A DNA stretch of 64,000 bases from Elusimicrobiota bacterium (GCA_016714745.1 JADKCG010000020.1:27381-91380); one strand, 5' to 3'. Shown: positions 45,901 through 54,570, counted from the first letter of the stretch. Notes: generated by a model not told the origin, from the sequence alone. Numbers and translations are program-made.

Positions 45901-47612
45901 CGGGTACGGGATTGTTCCCTCTTTTAGGGTTGGATCCTTTCTTAGGGCCTCTGTTCATTATGGGCCTCTTTTATTTTTTCTGGGCTAACTTATACGGGAT
46001 GTCCAAGGTGGCCGAGGGGGAGGGAAAGAATCGTCCTTCACTCAAACATTTGGGGGTCCCTTTTTCTGTTTTCTTGCTGTTGCTTCCCCCTTTCGTCGGG
46101 CTGGGAATCGGAGCTTATGTTTATTTCGCTTATAATATTTCGGCGTTGGTTAGTCCAGACCTGGAATCAAAGAGGATTTTGTCCGCTGAAGAAAAAACCA
46201 AAAAGGGACGAACGATCAAACTTTTGGCAGCTTTGCCGAAAGAAATTAATGCGAAGGATGCGAACGTTGAGTCTGTTCGCGTCATCATAAAAATTGTTGA
46301 AGAACGATTATTTAAGAAAGTTAATAAATTTTTATTCGTTCAAAATCAGGATAGGATATGGGAGTTCCCTGGAGGAGGAGCGCAAGAGGGGGAATCGATC
46401 TCTGAAACGGCAGAACGGGAGACCAAAGAAGAATTGGGCCCAAATTTTGCAAGCGTCTTAAGAATATCTCAAACCCAGGGTTTGGAAATGGAGGCCCAAT
46501 TTGTTCATGGAATTATTACCCCAGGGAAAAACAATAGTTACAGAGCCGTTAGTGTTGTCCAGGTCGAGCATAAAGGGTTTTCTCCTAGTGTTAAACTGAA
46601 TGAGGAATCCCTCGATCATAAGTGGATGACAATAAAACAAGCGATGCGAATTTATATGGGGTTTACCCTGAACACCCGGATGGCACTGCTGAATCCAATT
46701 CTTGAAAGCGAATACGGAGTCAAGGAAATAACGTCGATCGTTCCGATGGAGGAAGATAAAAATTCCGACGTCATAGGGCCACCCCTATCCATTATGACAG
46801 GGGATGGAGAGAACAGGAAGGAATTTATACTTCGCCACCAGGATCAGATTGTTCAGTTGCCGGATGGAAAAACAAAAACCATTGTCCAGCGAAAAAAGAC
46901 TTTTTTTCAAAGGTCTGACACTCTTCGCTTAAGTCGTCAACCTATGGTGCTTGAAGAGGTTATGGACACACCGGGCAGTGAGGACCGCTTAATCGATTTG
47001 ACCGCAGGTCAACGTTTGGTGGCCCATGAGGTTTTGAACGCCCTGGAGGGGCGGCCTATTTTGTTGGGCGTGGAAGATTTTCGGGCGTCGGTTTTGCGGG
47101 TGGCGGATTACTATTCTCAGCGGGAGGGGGGGAGGGTGGTGGATCTGGCGGTGCCGGCGGGGTCGCTGGGGGGGGGAAATAAATTGTTTTTAGTGGATGC
47201 GCTTTCTTTAGCGAATTCCTCTTATGTTGATAAATTATATCAACTCTTGAAAAACGACCAAGACGTTTTGCTTGTGGTTCCAGGGAACGTGTCGGGTTTG
47301 CCGGAGGGTCGATCCCTTGTGGTTCCCGATGCTTTTGGGGCCATGGATAAAAGTGGGAATTCGCTTTTTGATGTCGCTTTGGAAAAAGTTGAATCTCGCC
47401 TGCCAGCGGAAGTGAGGAGCGGGCCTGTGCAGTTGTTGCAAACGCCTTACTTGAAACTTAATTACGAGAACCTTACCGCGGGATCCGAAATTCTTCAAGC
47501 GAAAAAGAACGCGCTTGTGATTATTTTAGAATCCATGCGGGCATTCTCAGCGGAAGGATTTCGGTGGGCCGATGTTTTGGCTGTGATGCGTGCGCTGGCG
47601 GAAGCGGCCTAA
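42960..47612 (+). CDS. Giant mosaic protein, C-terminal part: radical SAM + membrane region + Nudix
   Basis: 1550 codons. The GTG at 42960 is an internal codon of the PEP-utiliser end (VTLDSTNRAI), so this is not an independent start. After about 400 mostly helical residues comes a radical SAM domain: CNLTCAEC (C421, C425, C428), followed by YITGGGEPSLYRD, with a C-terminal Cys cluster (YPCCSVLSRQEG ... CQKGCRLA near 695-745), SPASM-like. Six or so membrane helices lie at about 818-1065. A Nudix hydrolase domain (about 1085-1260) has a perfect box GGAQEGESISETAERETKEE. The last 200 residues (GRPILLGVEDFRASVLRVAD ...) are unrecognised. Merged length with the N-terminal part is about 3350 aa. 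Confidence 0.85.
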   Translation: MTLDSTNRAILQGARPLVSGSMENLFWREAAEGDPRQRREPYHFLDSKGVAYVKKPVHALDTLQLDLYLDGMNRARALFPRLPLEMKVRNNTLYVNYNEWLDFSTALYEKGLSWLEDFYTSRVTSVQRFQGSATNLEPTAVSMAELFDAMGEMLMYFHMRAGFRRGAVMRYREEFLARLPKSLRDRILFKLSLFAPFELTETQLRDQRYAGLLRSLKDEDRARILNEDFETLARWIASDPGPWAQDARSILQDYKLERFQIDDWNAPLPFRLLAVRLREDLRSGEAAKPLPPLTIRSVEALERELKKTRKEILALDPAFPFDQFLRSVVLSERQAAQVDNERHWQHRLQHRVYKFLLTAGQRLTSAGWLGSPSEILSLTQAQVLDLLTRFEKGETPTPLLLGTFPEGTAVGTVELHATNLCNLTCAECTYTVHHAGREVFPLTLVEHVAELQPKTIYITGGGEPSLYRDDTGGDGRKRMEDLVLALHQRLPATTILLGTNAVSTLSAGDWQRHVDMLRIGFHDFRPRDFRMGLPRATRKSWDHFWQYFNGPVGEIWMTFQFDRRTYGDALSLAELFFNRWQKECHDHPELEKKEIGLKLLYSANDAFPENPFVGSEPTPADQETWARLCASARRKDTPFGRFLQEMADGHLVSNMKLPPEITTGRLMTHSVQPAHRCWMSEHYVLVGADGKFYPCCSVLSRQEGDLGPVSQGAESLLERRRFLWKNPLASCQKGCRLANTLLGRRVLGLSTNVQAKEVPPAKEDAGSATSLWMTKLFELAGASVDGLRSRMGKKLNDGLNYEKRFGLHYKRNAPRYELALAMTAMGLNVFWAGSLWVVGVFFVWFVVSHTKPFELKTDVQVSRVNVGIMAVIYGVLIAFSPDILMDFVHSGTRQNLVNLLLMGVGWHGAYGLHRYFDPPGRTVKPTERKEVEIKPLSLSYWASRYLGLEEPLARIVGGIEILIQFVSLVWLRFIGDNISPTGTGLFPLLGLDPFLGPLFIMGLFYFFWANLYGMSKVAEGEGKNRPSLKHLGVPFSVFLLLLPPFVGLGIGAYVYFAYNISALVSPDLESKRILSAEEKTKKGRTIKLLAALPKEINAKDANVESVRVIIKIVEERLFKKVNKFLFVQNQDRIWEFPGGGAQEGESISETAERETKEELGPNFASVLRISQTQGLEMEAQFVHGIITPGKNNSYRAVSVVQVEHKGFSPSVKLNEESLDHKWMTIKQAMRIYMGFTLNTRMALLNPILESEYGVKEITSIVPMEEDKNSDVIGPPLSIMTGDGENRKEFILRHQDQIVQLPDGKTKTIVQRKKTFFQRSDTLRLSRQPMVLEEVMDTPGSEDRLIDLTAGQRLVAHEVLNALEGRPILLGVEDFRASVLRVADYYSQREGGRVVDLAVPAGSLGGGNKLFLVDALSLANSSYVDKLYQLLKNDQDVLLVVPGNVSGLPEGRSLVVPDAFGAMDKSGNSLFDVALEKVESRLPAEVRSGPVQLLQTPYLKLNYENLTAGSEILQAKKNALVIILESMRAFSAEGFRWADVLAVMRALAEAA

Positions 47613-47772
47613 TGCCCTGGGGGGGCAGGCTGAGGGGTATTGATGGAGTCTGGGCGAAACCCCTCTTGGCGCAGGGAGGCAGTCGGGGGTGCCCGATCTT
47701 TTCCGGTTCCTGGGCAATTTAATTAGAACGGTTCGGAGCTTGAAATGAGGGCGGGCGGGTGTAAAATAAACT

Positions 47773-48198
47773 TTAAGACCCGCCGAAGCGGAGGGCGGCT
47801 TTGACGGTGCCGTCCCAGGCGCAATAGAAGACGGGGGACCCTTCTTCTTCCCAGGGGAGAGCGACGTTCTTTAATATTTCAGGGATTTCTTGCCCGGATT
47901 CCTCTATGAATTGTTTCGTTCCTATGATTGCGGCCCGGGAAGTTTCTTCGCCGGGGAGGCGGACGGCGCCGCTAAAACCCTGTTCGCCGTCATCTTGGAA
48001 ACCCATGACCTCTTGGGTTCCTTGGCTGTTCCAGAGCGCCACGCGATGAAGGTCTTGGGCGCAGGGGTGTTTTGACCGCGCGGATAAACTGGCGGCGATG
48101 GTGAGAAAATCACGCTGGGTTTCAATGCGGACGGGCCAGGTTTGGAATCCCCGGAAACGCCAGGCCGGGTGGCCTGTCGGTTCGTCAAGATTGTCCAT
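47773..48198 (-). CDS. Small soluble protein at the end of the CopD operon
   Basis: 141 aa, beginning MDNLDEPTGHPAWRFRGF and containing FLTIAASLSARSKHPCAQDL. No signal peptide, no membrane segment, not recognised. Its ATG lies 14 bases inside the DUF420 gene end, so it is probably coupled to it. Confidence 0.55.
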   Translation of the reverse strand: MDNLDEPTGHPAWRFRGFQTWPVRIETQRDFLTIAASLSARSKHPCAQDLHRVALWNSQGTQEVMGFQDDGEQGFSGAVRLPGEETSRAAIIGTKQFIEESGQEIPEILKNVALPWEEEGSPVFYCAWDGTVKAALRFGGS

Positions 48199-48619
48199 AT
48201 TTGAGGAAGAAGTAAATCCCCACCCCTGTGGTGCAAACATACAACCAAATCGGCCAGGTCCAACGGGCCCATCGGCGGTGCGGGTCAATTTTTCCTCTGA
48301 GCGCCAATCCCATCGTTGTGAGGACCATCGGGACAACGGCCAGGGCCAGAACAGTGTGGGAAACGAGAACAGTGAGATAAATGTGGCGGAGGAGGGGCGT
48401 TCCGTGAAAGCGGGTGGCGCCGACTCTCGCGTGGTAATCCAAGTACGAACCCAAGAAGAGGGTTGAGAGCAGGAAGGCGGTTCCCATGGCGAGGCGATGG
48501 AGGCCGATCCGTTTCCTCCGAACAGCCCAAAATCCAATGATCAGAGTCACGGCGGTAGAACCGTTTAAAAGGGCGTGGAGTGCGGGGCGGGAGGGGAAAA
48601 AGAGGAGGAAATCGGTCAC
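48185..48619 (-). CDS. DUF420 (YozB/CtaM-like) membrane protein
   Basis: 144 aa, four membrane segments: LHALLNGSTAVTLIIGFWAV, a second with LHRLAMGTAFLLSTLFLGSY, a third with HTVLALAVVPMVLTT, and WPIWLYVCTTGVGIYFFL. Conserved His residues at the membrane faces (H in LHALLN, HRLAMG, RHIYLTVLVSH, PHRRWARW) are typical of DUF420, which is linked to haem-copper oxidase assembly. Six bases separate it from the antiporter gene. Confidence 0.85.
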   Translation of the reverse strand: MTDFLLFFPSRPALHALLNGSTAVTLIIGFWAVRRKRIGLHRLAMGTAFLLSTLFLGSYLDYHARVGATRFHGTPLLRHIYLTVLVSHTVLALAVVPMVLTTMGLALRGKIDPHRRWARWTWPIWLYVCTTGVGIYFFLKYGQS

Positions 48620-48625
48620 TTAGTG

Positions 48626-50296
48626 TTATCGCAGAAGAAAGAGAACCAGCGCTTGCGTGGAGAGCACGCGCAGGATCATCGTGAGGGGATAGACGGTCGC
48701 ATAGGAGAGCGCGGGGAGTTCTGATCCCAGGTAGGTGTTGGCGAAGGCCAGGGCGGGGGGGTCGGTCATGGCGCCGGCCAAAACGCCGCAGAGGGCCGTG
48801 TAATTGGTTTTATAGATAGATCTCACGACAATGCCAACGACGAGCAGGGGGATCAACGTGATCGCCGCGCCCCAGAGGACCCACACAACACCATCGCCGG
48901 ACATGAGCGTGGAAACGAATTTTCCCCCGGACCGTAACCCCACGCAGGTCAAAAAGAGAGAAATGCCCAATTCTCGGATCATCAAGTTGGCCGAAACAGG
49001 CGTGTGCCACATGAGGGGGCCCGATTGGCCAATGCGAGACAAAATGATGGCGATGATGAGCGGACCGCCCGCTAACCCCAAACGGACCGGCGCGGGGAGG
49101 CCTGGGATGGCGATCGGCAGACTTCCGAAAATGACTCCCACCGTGATGCCCACGAGCAGGGGAACGATTTGGGGGTCATTCAGATCTTTGGGGGAATTTC
49201 CCAGTTCGGTGGAGACCTCTTTAATGTCTTCGGGGGAACCCACCACCAGGAGCGTGTCGCCGAATTTGAGCACATGGTTGGGGTGGGCGGCAAATTCCAA
49301 GCCCATTCGTGACAAGCGGGTCACGCTCACGCCGAACCGATGGGGCAAGGCCAGGTCGCCGATGGTTTTGCCAAGGATTCTTTTTCGTGTGACGCTAATG
49401 CGTTGGGTGGAGAGATCGCTTTCCACTTCCCGCAGATCCAGGTCGGATTTCTTTCCGACAATTTTTTTTAAATCCTCGAGCCTTTCTTTGGGGCCCACCG
49501 CCAGGAGAACGTCCCCCAAGGCCGCGGTGGTGGTAGGATGGGCGACCGTCACTTGACCGTTGTGCATGATCCGAGAAACCACCACCGCCGCGCTCAATAA
49601 CCCCGAAACGCGCCCGATCGGCAAACCCACGATGTCCCGGTTCGTGACTTCTAGGTTCATCGAGTGAAGGGGGGGAGCGGGCTCCTTTGAGAGAGAGGAG
49701 AACACCTCGAGCTCTTTTTCTGGGTTGATGCGGAATATCGCTTAAATGGACAACATGGCTAGAATGATTCCAATCACGCCGAAGGGATAGGCCACGGCGT
49801 ATCCCAGGCCGGGGATTTTTACCACATCCGAGGCGGGCCCGACAATGTCTCTCAGCGCTTGCTGGGCGGCGCCGAGGCTGGGCGTGTTCGTGGTGGCGCC
49901 GGAAAGAACGCCGACAGCGGATTCGATTGGCACGTTTCCAACGAAATGGGCGATGAGGGTCATGCCGACGCCTAAAAACACCACGCCGGCGGCCATCAGG
50001 TTAAACGGCAAACCGCCCTTGCGAAGGGAAGCAAAAAATCCGGGCCCCACTTGAAGACCAATGGCGTAGACGAAAAGGATCAACCCGAACTCCCGCACGA
50101 ATTCCAGCACATGCTCATCAATGGTCACGCCGAAATGGCCAAACAAAAGGCCGGTAAAAAGCACGCCGGTGATGCCAATATGAACGCCAAAAAACTTCAG
50201 ATGTCCTAAGGCCAGTCCGAGGCTGGCCACAAGGCTAAGGACGACAATCGTGTGGGGAACAGAAGCCGGATCCAATAAAGTTGTGAACAGGGACAT
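48626..50296 (-). CDS. AspT/YidE-type antiporter with two RCK_C domains, interrupted by an in-frame TAA
   Basis: The two reading frames 50296-49742 and 49741-48626 are in the same phase and separated only by a TAA at 49744-49742 (ILAMLSI, stop, AIFRINPEKEL). The first half has five or six TM helices (LVASLGLALGHLKFFGVHIG; VGVLSGATTNTPSLGAAQQAL). The middle has two TrkA-C/RCK_C domains (about 200-360), and the second half repeats the membrane unit (CGVLAGAMTDPPALAFAN). The family normally is one continuous chain of about 550 aa, as here. A point change, or two compensating errors, made the stop. Confidence 0.85.
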
Positions 50297-50320
50297 AAGA
50301 TCTATCCTTTGTTATGGATG

Positions 50321-50803
50321 TTAGAAATTTGAGTGTCGGAGAGCCGCCGCGCAGGCAACGATGCCCAGCGTGACGAGGACGTTCAAACGTGCCCAAAAGA
50401 TCATTCGTTGAGTCGCCGTCTTAAATTCCGGAGATTCGGGGGACTGGCTCCATTTCGCCATGGTGGGGCCCCAACGCTTATCGTGTAAAATTCCGAGGAC
50501 CAAGGTCAGAACAAGCAACCCCATTTTAAGAACAAAGAGTTGGCCATACGCGGTGTGGGTAAAAGAGCCAAGAGAGGCCAAAAACACATAGCGCACTTGC
50601 CAGAGTCCAGTTAAAAGAAGGACGCCAAGCGCTCCGTGGCTGATGCGTTTAAACCGTTGGGCGATGGACAACGACAGGGGCATCCGTTCTTTGGGGGGGA
50701 GACTTTTTCTTAGGGTCGGGCCTAAGACCAACGCCAAAAAGAGTTGGCCGCCCACCCAAATCATGGCGGCGGCAAGATGGAGGAAATGAATGAGGATGTC
50801 CAT
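50321..50803 (-). CDS. CopD-like membrane protein
   Basis: 160 aa, four TM segments. It starts ILIHFLHLAAAMIWVGGQLF, with the paired His and Gly-rich helix typical of the CopD superfamily, and has HDKRWGP in a loop. Members occur with copper resistance or haem/oxidase assembly genes; DUF420 downstream points to the latter. First gene of a four-gene minus-strand operon. Confidence 0.8.
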   Translation of the reverse strand: MDILIHFLHLAAAMIWVGGQLFLALVLGPTLRKSLPPKERMPLSLSIAQRFKRISHGALGVLLLTGLWQVRYVFLASLGSFTHTAYGQLFVLKMGLLVLTLVLGILHDKRWGPTMAKWSQSPESPEFKTATQRMIFWARLNVLVTLGIVACAAALRHSNF

Positions 50804-50881
50804 GTGAGTGTTTTAGGCCTCTCTTGTGCAAGGGGGAACTCATGGTGGCCCTCCTGCCCTCGTTCTAACGTCAAAGGGGGC

Positions 50882-50890
50882 ATTATAGCA
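50882..50890 (-). promoter_or_regulatory. Extended -10 promoter of the CopD operon
   Basis: TGCTATAAT on the minus strand, a perfect extended -10 element. The -35 region 17 bp upstream (GACCTT) is poor, as often seen with extended -10 promoters. The predicted leader is about 70 bases. Confidence 0.55.
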
Positions 50891-51033
50891 ATTTCATGCC
50901 CAGAAGGTCCGATTAGAAACAGCCATGGGATTTCAGTCTATCGGAGGATCGTGCGTCAAAGTCTCGATTTCATCGACCGGGTGTCGCTTCTCCAGCCAAG
51001 AGGGTTTGGGGCAAGGGTCGTCTGAAACGGACC

Positions 51034-51202
51034 TTAGGACCCTCGCCAAAATAAATTGCGTGATTTGGCCGAGGGGATTTTGGCTCAGGGCAAGGCGCGA
51101 CGAGGGCTCCTACCCTCTGAGGTATGTAACCGAGGAGCAACGAAGCCATGAGACAAAAACCTCCGGAAAAATTGCGCAAGTTATTTTGACGCGGGTCCTT
51201 AG
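51034..51202 (+). mobile_element. MITE-like element E, copy 2
   Basis: Imperfect terminal inverted repeats: TAGGACCCTCGCCAAAATAA on the left, complement of TTATTTTGACGCGGGTCCTT on the right. It shares a long identical core (from 51064, TTGGCCGAGGGGATTTTGGC onward) with copy 1 at 52479. No coding capacity. Its right end overlaps the stop codon of the radical SAM gene. Between 50891 and 51033 I see nothing else. Confidence 0.7.
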
Positions 51203-52451
51203 TAAACAAATTCGCGGATGTCATAGAGCGCGCGCCGTTCGCCGCGCGGCGGGAGATGGGATTCTATTTCAGCTTTCTGGGCGAGAACCTGTTCTTCGCT
51301 CAAAGACGTCCATCCCCCGCGCGCGGACGTATGGGCGTAGGGCGATTCTGGCCCGGCGACGAGGGGGGAAAAATACAAGAGGTCGCCGGGACCCAGGTTG
51401 GAATTGCGGAGGAGGTCCGTTGTTCCCCGCACATGGTCATCGGCGTTTTCTTTCCCTCCCGCGCCAAGCAGGACAATCAGTCCCACGGCGATGCCGGCGG
51501 TTTTCAGTTTCAGAACGCTTTCAGCAACGGTATCGGCCGTTCCGGGTTTCTTGAGTTGGCGGCGCAGATCCTTCGAGCCGGTTTCCACTCCGAGGTAAGC
51601 GCGTCGATATCCGGTTCGGGCGAGCGCTTGAAGGTCGGCTTGCGTCCAAGCGGAAAGGCGGGTGGCTTCGGCGAAAGAGTAGAGGCCTCCCACGCCGTCC
51701 CCTTGAGGTTCCGCCAGTTGGGGAAATCGCACAGAGAGCTCTTCCGCGATGGGGATCAAAAGATTGGGAGGGGCTTGAAAGGCGTTCGCGTCTCCCAGAA
51801 AAATCGAGCAACGGCCCGCGAGGGCGGGGCCAAAAAAACGTTCGGCATCGTCGGCGTGTCGACGGATTTCGTCCAGCGATCGAACGCGGGACGGCCGACC
51901 CTTGTAGAAGTCACAAAAAGCGCACTGGTTCCAGGCGCACCCTTCCGCCACTTGGAGCACCAAGGCCAGGTATTGGTCCGGGGGGAGAATGCCAATGGGA
52001 CGCCAGACCCGGGCGAAACTCGCCGGATCGGTGGCCCAGGCTTTGAGGACGCCCGCGGTTAAAAAGTCTAATAAATCTTCACTGGCGGAGAGAGTGGCAG
52101 GGATGTCGCGTCCGCGCATGGAGTTTCGCAGGTCCTTTCGTTTCAGGAGGGCGGGGAGATGGCCTCGGCAGAGGGAGATGAGTTCCAAAAATCGATGTTT
52201 GAGGGTTTCCTGCTCGGGAGGGGAAAGCGTTCGAAGGTGTCGACGCGCCTCTTTTCCCTGGGTCCAGACCCATTTTTCTCCACACATCGTCCGTCAAGTC
52301 CGCGGGCGGTGTACATCCCGTTCTCGTATAGACCCGTCGGACGTCCGGCCCGGTCAAACGTGAGGGTCGCGAGGGGAGAAATCACGAGGGAAAAACTCCC
52401 CGCGGTTTCGCCCATGAGGAGCGAGTCGATGGAGTGGACGGCTGTGGTCAA
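51199..52451 (-). CDS. Radical SAM protein with CX4CX2C cluster motif (frame-broken near the start)
   Basis: The main part (362 codons) is a radical SAM enzyme whose cluster motif is CAWNQCAFC, the four-residue spacing seen in a subgroup of radical SAM proteins (C-T/A-x-N-x-C-x-F-C). SIFLGDANAF and RRAYLGVETGSKDLRRQLKK follow normally. The N-terminus is in another frame: FSLVISPLATLTFDRAGRPT and GLYENGMYTARGLDGRCVEK, joining KWVWTQGKEARRHL at about 52275. Start is TTG 52451 or ATG 52415. Flanked by two direct copies of element E. Substrate unknown. Confidence 0.8.
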
Positions 52452-52478
52452 GAGAAAGGCCCCCGCAAAGTGAGAGTA

Positions 52479-52639
52479 AGGCTCTGTAACAAAAAAAATG
52501 TGCTTTTTGGCCGAGGGGATTTTGGCTCAGGGCAAGGCGCGAAGAGCGCGCATACTCGACGAGTATGTAAGCGATGAGCAACGCGGCCCTTGGGCAAAAG
52601 CACCCGGCCAAATGGCGCAGTTACTTTGTTACAGAGCCT
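52479..52639 (+). mobile_element. MITE-like element E, copy 1
   Basis: 161 bp with perfect 15-bp terminal inverted repeats AGGCTCTGTAACAAA (52479-52493 and 52625-52639). An inner palindrome ATACTCGACGAGTAT lies near 52552. Non-coding. It accounts for most of the interval 52452-52708 and would give a spurious N-terminal extension to the next gene. Confidence 0.8.
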
Positions 52640-52708
52640 AATCAGTTGTTCGATTCATCGGATGAAACGGTAGCGGTCGAGGGTCATTTTATCTTATTAT
52701 CGTTTAAA

Positions 52709-53866
52709 ATGATGGCACACAACGCGGTCCCTGAAGTCAGTCCTCTCCTGTCTCCCTCCCCGGCGCCGCCGCGCCTTATTTTTTGGGAGACCACCGCCGG
52801 ATGTAATTTGAGATGTGTCCATTGCCGGCGGTTGGACGTGTTGGACCAGGTGTCCGACACGGACCTTTCGACCGACGCCGCCCAGGCGATGATCGCCGAC
52901 ATCGCTCAAAACTTCAAACCCATTTTGGTTTTGTCGGGCGGGGAACCGTTGGTCCGGCCGGACATTTTGGAGTTGGCCTCTTTTGCCCGGGACCGGGGCC
53001 TGCGCGTGGCGTTGGCCACCAACGGGACCCTCGTGACCGCGGAGAAAGCCAAAGGCATTCGCGAGGCCGGGGTGGCGCGGGTCAGTATTTCTTTGGACGG
53101 TGTGTGTGCGGCGACCCACGATCGGTTTCGTGGGGCGGGGAACTTTGACCGGGCCTTGGCGGGGTTTGATCATCTGAAACGGGAGGGCGTCTCCCTCCAA
53201 ATTAATATGACGGTGACCCGTTTCAACGCGGAAGAACTTCCTCAATTGTATGAGATGGTTCTGGCCCGCGGGGCCTCCGCCCTGCATCTTTTTATGCTGG
53301 TTCCGGTGGGGTGCGGGGTGCAAATCGCCGAGACGGACATGTTGCCGTCGGAAGAATACGAGAAGTGGCTGAATTGGTTTTACGAGCGGGACATTGAACG
53401 AAAAATCGAACTCAAGGCCACCTGCGCGCCCCACTATTTCCGCATCGTTCGCCAACGCTCGAAAGAAATCGGCGGCCTTCCCCCCAGCCACCACCGGCAG
53501 GAAGCCAAAGGCGCCACGCATCCGAACCAATCCCTCCATCAAACCACCAAGGGATGTTTGGCGGGGCAAGGGGTGTGCTTTGTCTCTCACACCGGGGAGG
53601 TGTTTCCCTGCGGATATCTCCCCCTTTCGGTCGGAAATATTCGGGCGACGCCGTTTAAAACCCTGTGGGACACCTCGCCGGTTTTTGAAAAATTGCGGAA
53701 CCCCGATAAGCTTGAAGGGAAATGCGGGGCCTGTTCTTTTAAATATGTGTGCGGAGGTTGCCGAGCGCGGGCCTATTATGCCCACGGCGATGAACAGGCG
53801 GAAGAACCCCACTGCATCTATGTGCCCCCGGGGTTTAATGTGAGTTCTTCATGCGACGCGCTCTAG
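52709..53866 (+). CDS. Radical SAM/SPASM protein of the AhbC/AhbD/NirJ group
   Basis: 385 aa. Cluster motif CNLRCVHC (C32, C36, C39) in FWETTAGCNLRCVHC, then LSGGEPLVRPDIL and ISLDGVCAATHD. The C-terminal auxiliary Cys set includes CFVSHTGEVFPCGYLPLSVG and CGACSFKYVCGGCRARAY. This pattern is that of the enzymes that finish haem (AhbC/D from sirohaem) or haem d1 (NirJ). Start ATG 52709 or 52712; the upstream frame is MITE-derived. A cytochrome c gene overlaps its end, which fits a haem role. No other ahb genes are visible. Confidence 0.8.
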   Translation: MMAHNAVPEVSPLLSPSPAPPRLIFWETTAGCNLRCVHCRRLDVLDQVSDTDLSTDAAQAMIADIAQNFKPILVLSGGEPLVRPDILELASFARDRGLRVALATNGTLVTAEKAKGIREAGVARVSISLDGVCAATHDRFRGAGNFDRALAGFDHLKREGVSLQINMTVTRFNAEELPQLYEMVLARGASALHLFMLVPVGCGVQIAETDMLPSEEYEKWLNWFYERDIERKIELKATCAPHYFRIVRQRSKEIGGLPPSHHRQEAKGATHPNQSLHQTTKGCLAGQGVCFVSHTGEVFPCGYLPLSVGNIRATPFKTLWDTSPVFEKLRNPDKLEGKCGACSFKYVCGGCRARAYYAHGDEQAEEPHCIYVPPGFNVSSSCDAL

Positions 53867-54405
53867 CGGCGGGACTTGCGGTGGGGACAGCCGTGGGCCT
53901 TTGGTGGGGGGCCGGTTCTTGTGGGAAGGGGGGCGCCGCTTCCGGGCCAAGGGACTCATCCGTTCCGACGACGGAGGAACGCGAGGCTTTGTTTCCTGCG
54001 GACATGGGGCCCGACACAATCGACGTGACGGCTTACCCCGCGCCCCAGCAAGAAAACTACAGGCTTTTCGTTGAAAAATGTTCTCTCTGCCATACCTTGG
54101 CGCGGCCGATCAATTCTCCCCTGGTGGACGCGTCGACCTGGGGCCGTTATGTCCGACGCATGCACGGGAAAAACCAGGTCAGGCACGGCGGTCTTCTGCT
54201 CTCAGGCGAGGAGGCCAAACGCGTGATTGCGTTTCTAGCGTTCGATAGCCGGGAACGAAAGATCAAACGAGCCGAAGAATTTCAATCGTTACAGGCGGAT
54301 CTTCTCATGCGTTTTGATCTCGCTGTGCGGGACCGATATAAACGCAACGCAGAAGTGGGCCGCACCTCCTCCCAAGAATCTGCCCCCTACGTCGGAGATC
54401 GATGA
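53851..54405 (+). CDS. Monohaem cytochrome c-like lipoprotein
   Basis: 184 aa. Hydrophobic N-terminus with a lipobox-like GAGSC (Cys24), a Pro/Ser-rich linker, then a haem site CSLCH (C77, C80, H81) in ENYRLFVEKCSLCHTLARPI. A Met in RYVRRMHG is a candidate distal ligand. The C-terminal third is helical and charged. It overlaps the radical SAM gene by 16 bases. Confidence 0.8.
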   Translation: MRRALAAGLAVGTAVGLWWGAGSCGKGGAASGPRDSSVPTTEEREALFPADMGPDTIDVTAYPAPQQENYRLFVEKCSLCHTLARPINSPLVDASTWGRYVRRMHGKNQVRHGGLLLSGEEAKRVIAFLAFDSRERKIKRAEEFQSLQADLLMRFDLAVRDRYKRNAEVGRTSSQESAPYVGDR

Positions 54406-54466
54406 TCTTCCTGATCCTCTCATAACACGGACAAGCGGGAATCAAGCAGGGGGAAACAAATTCTCC

Positions 54467-54508
54467 GGCAAATCCCCCCGCGCCCCCCTTTTTCAAAGGG
54501 GGGAATTC
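54467..54508. repeat. Palindromic repeat D, copy 2
   Basis: GGCAAATCCCCCC ... CTTTTTCAAAGGGGGG, as at 3847-3888. It directly abuts an element C fragment. Confidence 0.6.
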
Positions 54509-54510
54509 TA

Positions 54511-54570
54511 GCCCGAAATTCCCAGTTGGATCGCGGGATTCGACGTAAAATTCTGGCGTTTTTCCTAATA
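54511..54570 (+). repeat. Element C, copy 3 (degenerate arm)
   Basis: GGATCGCGGGATTCGACGTA and the following TTTTTCCTAATA match the arm of C (GGACGCGGCATTCGACGAAG ...). Confidence 0.45.

Noticed and set aside
47613..47772. Terminator between the giant gene and the CopD operon
   Set aside because: A GGCGGGT/ACCCGCC pair exists but the loop is 17-18 bases and there is no T-tract on either strand.
50925..51554. 209-codon plus-strand frame through element E copy 2
   Set aside because: Runs through a repeat and then antisense to the radical SAM gene.
52574..52708. N-terminal extension of the AhbC/D-like protein
   Set aside because: Its first half is the right end of MITE-like element E and it shows no family similarity.
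52697..53812. 371-codon minus-strand frame opposite the radical SAM/SPASM gene
   Set aside because: The plus strand has all the cluster motifs; the minus frame has none.
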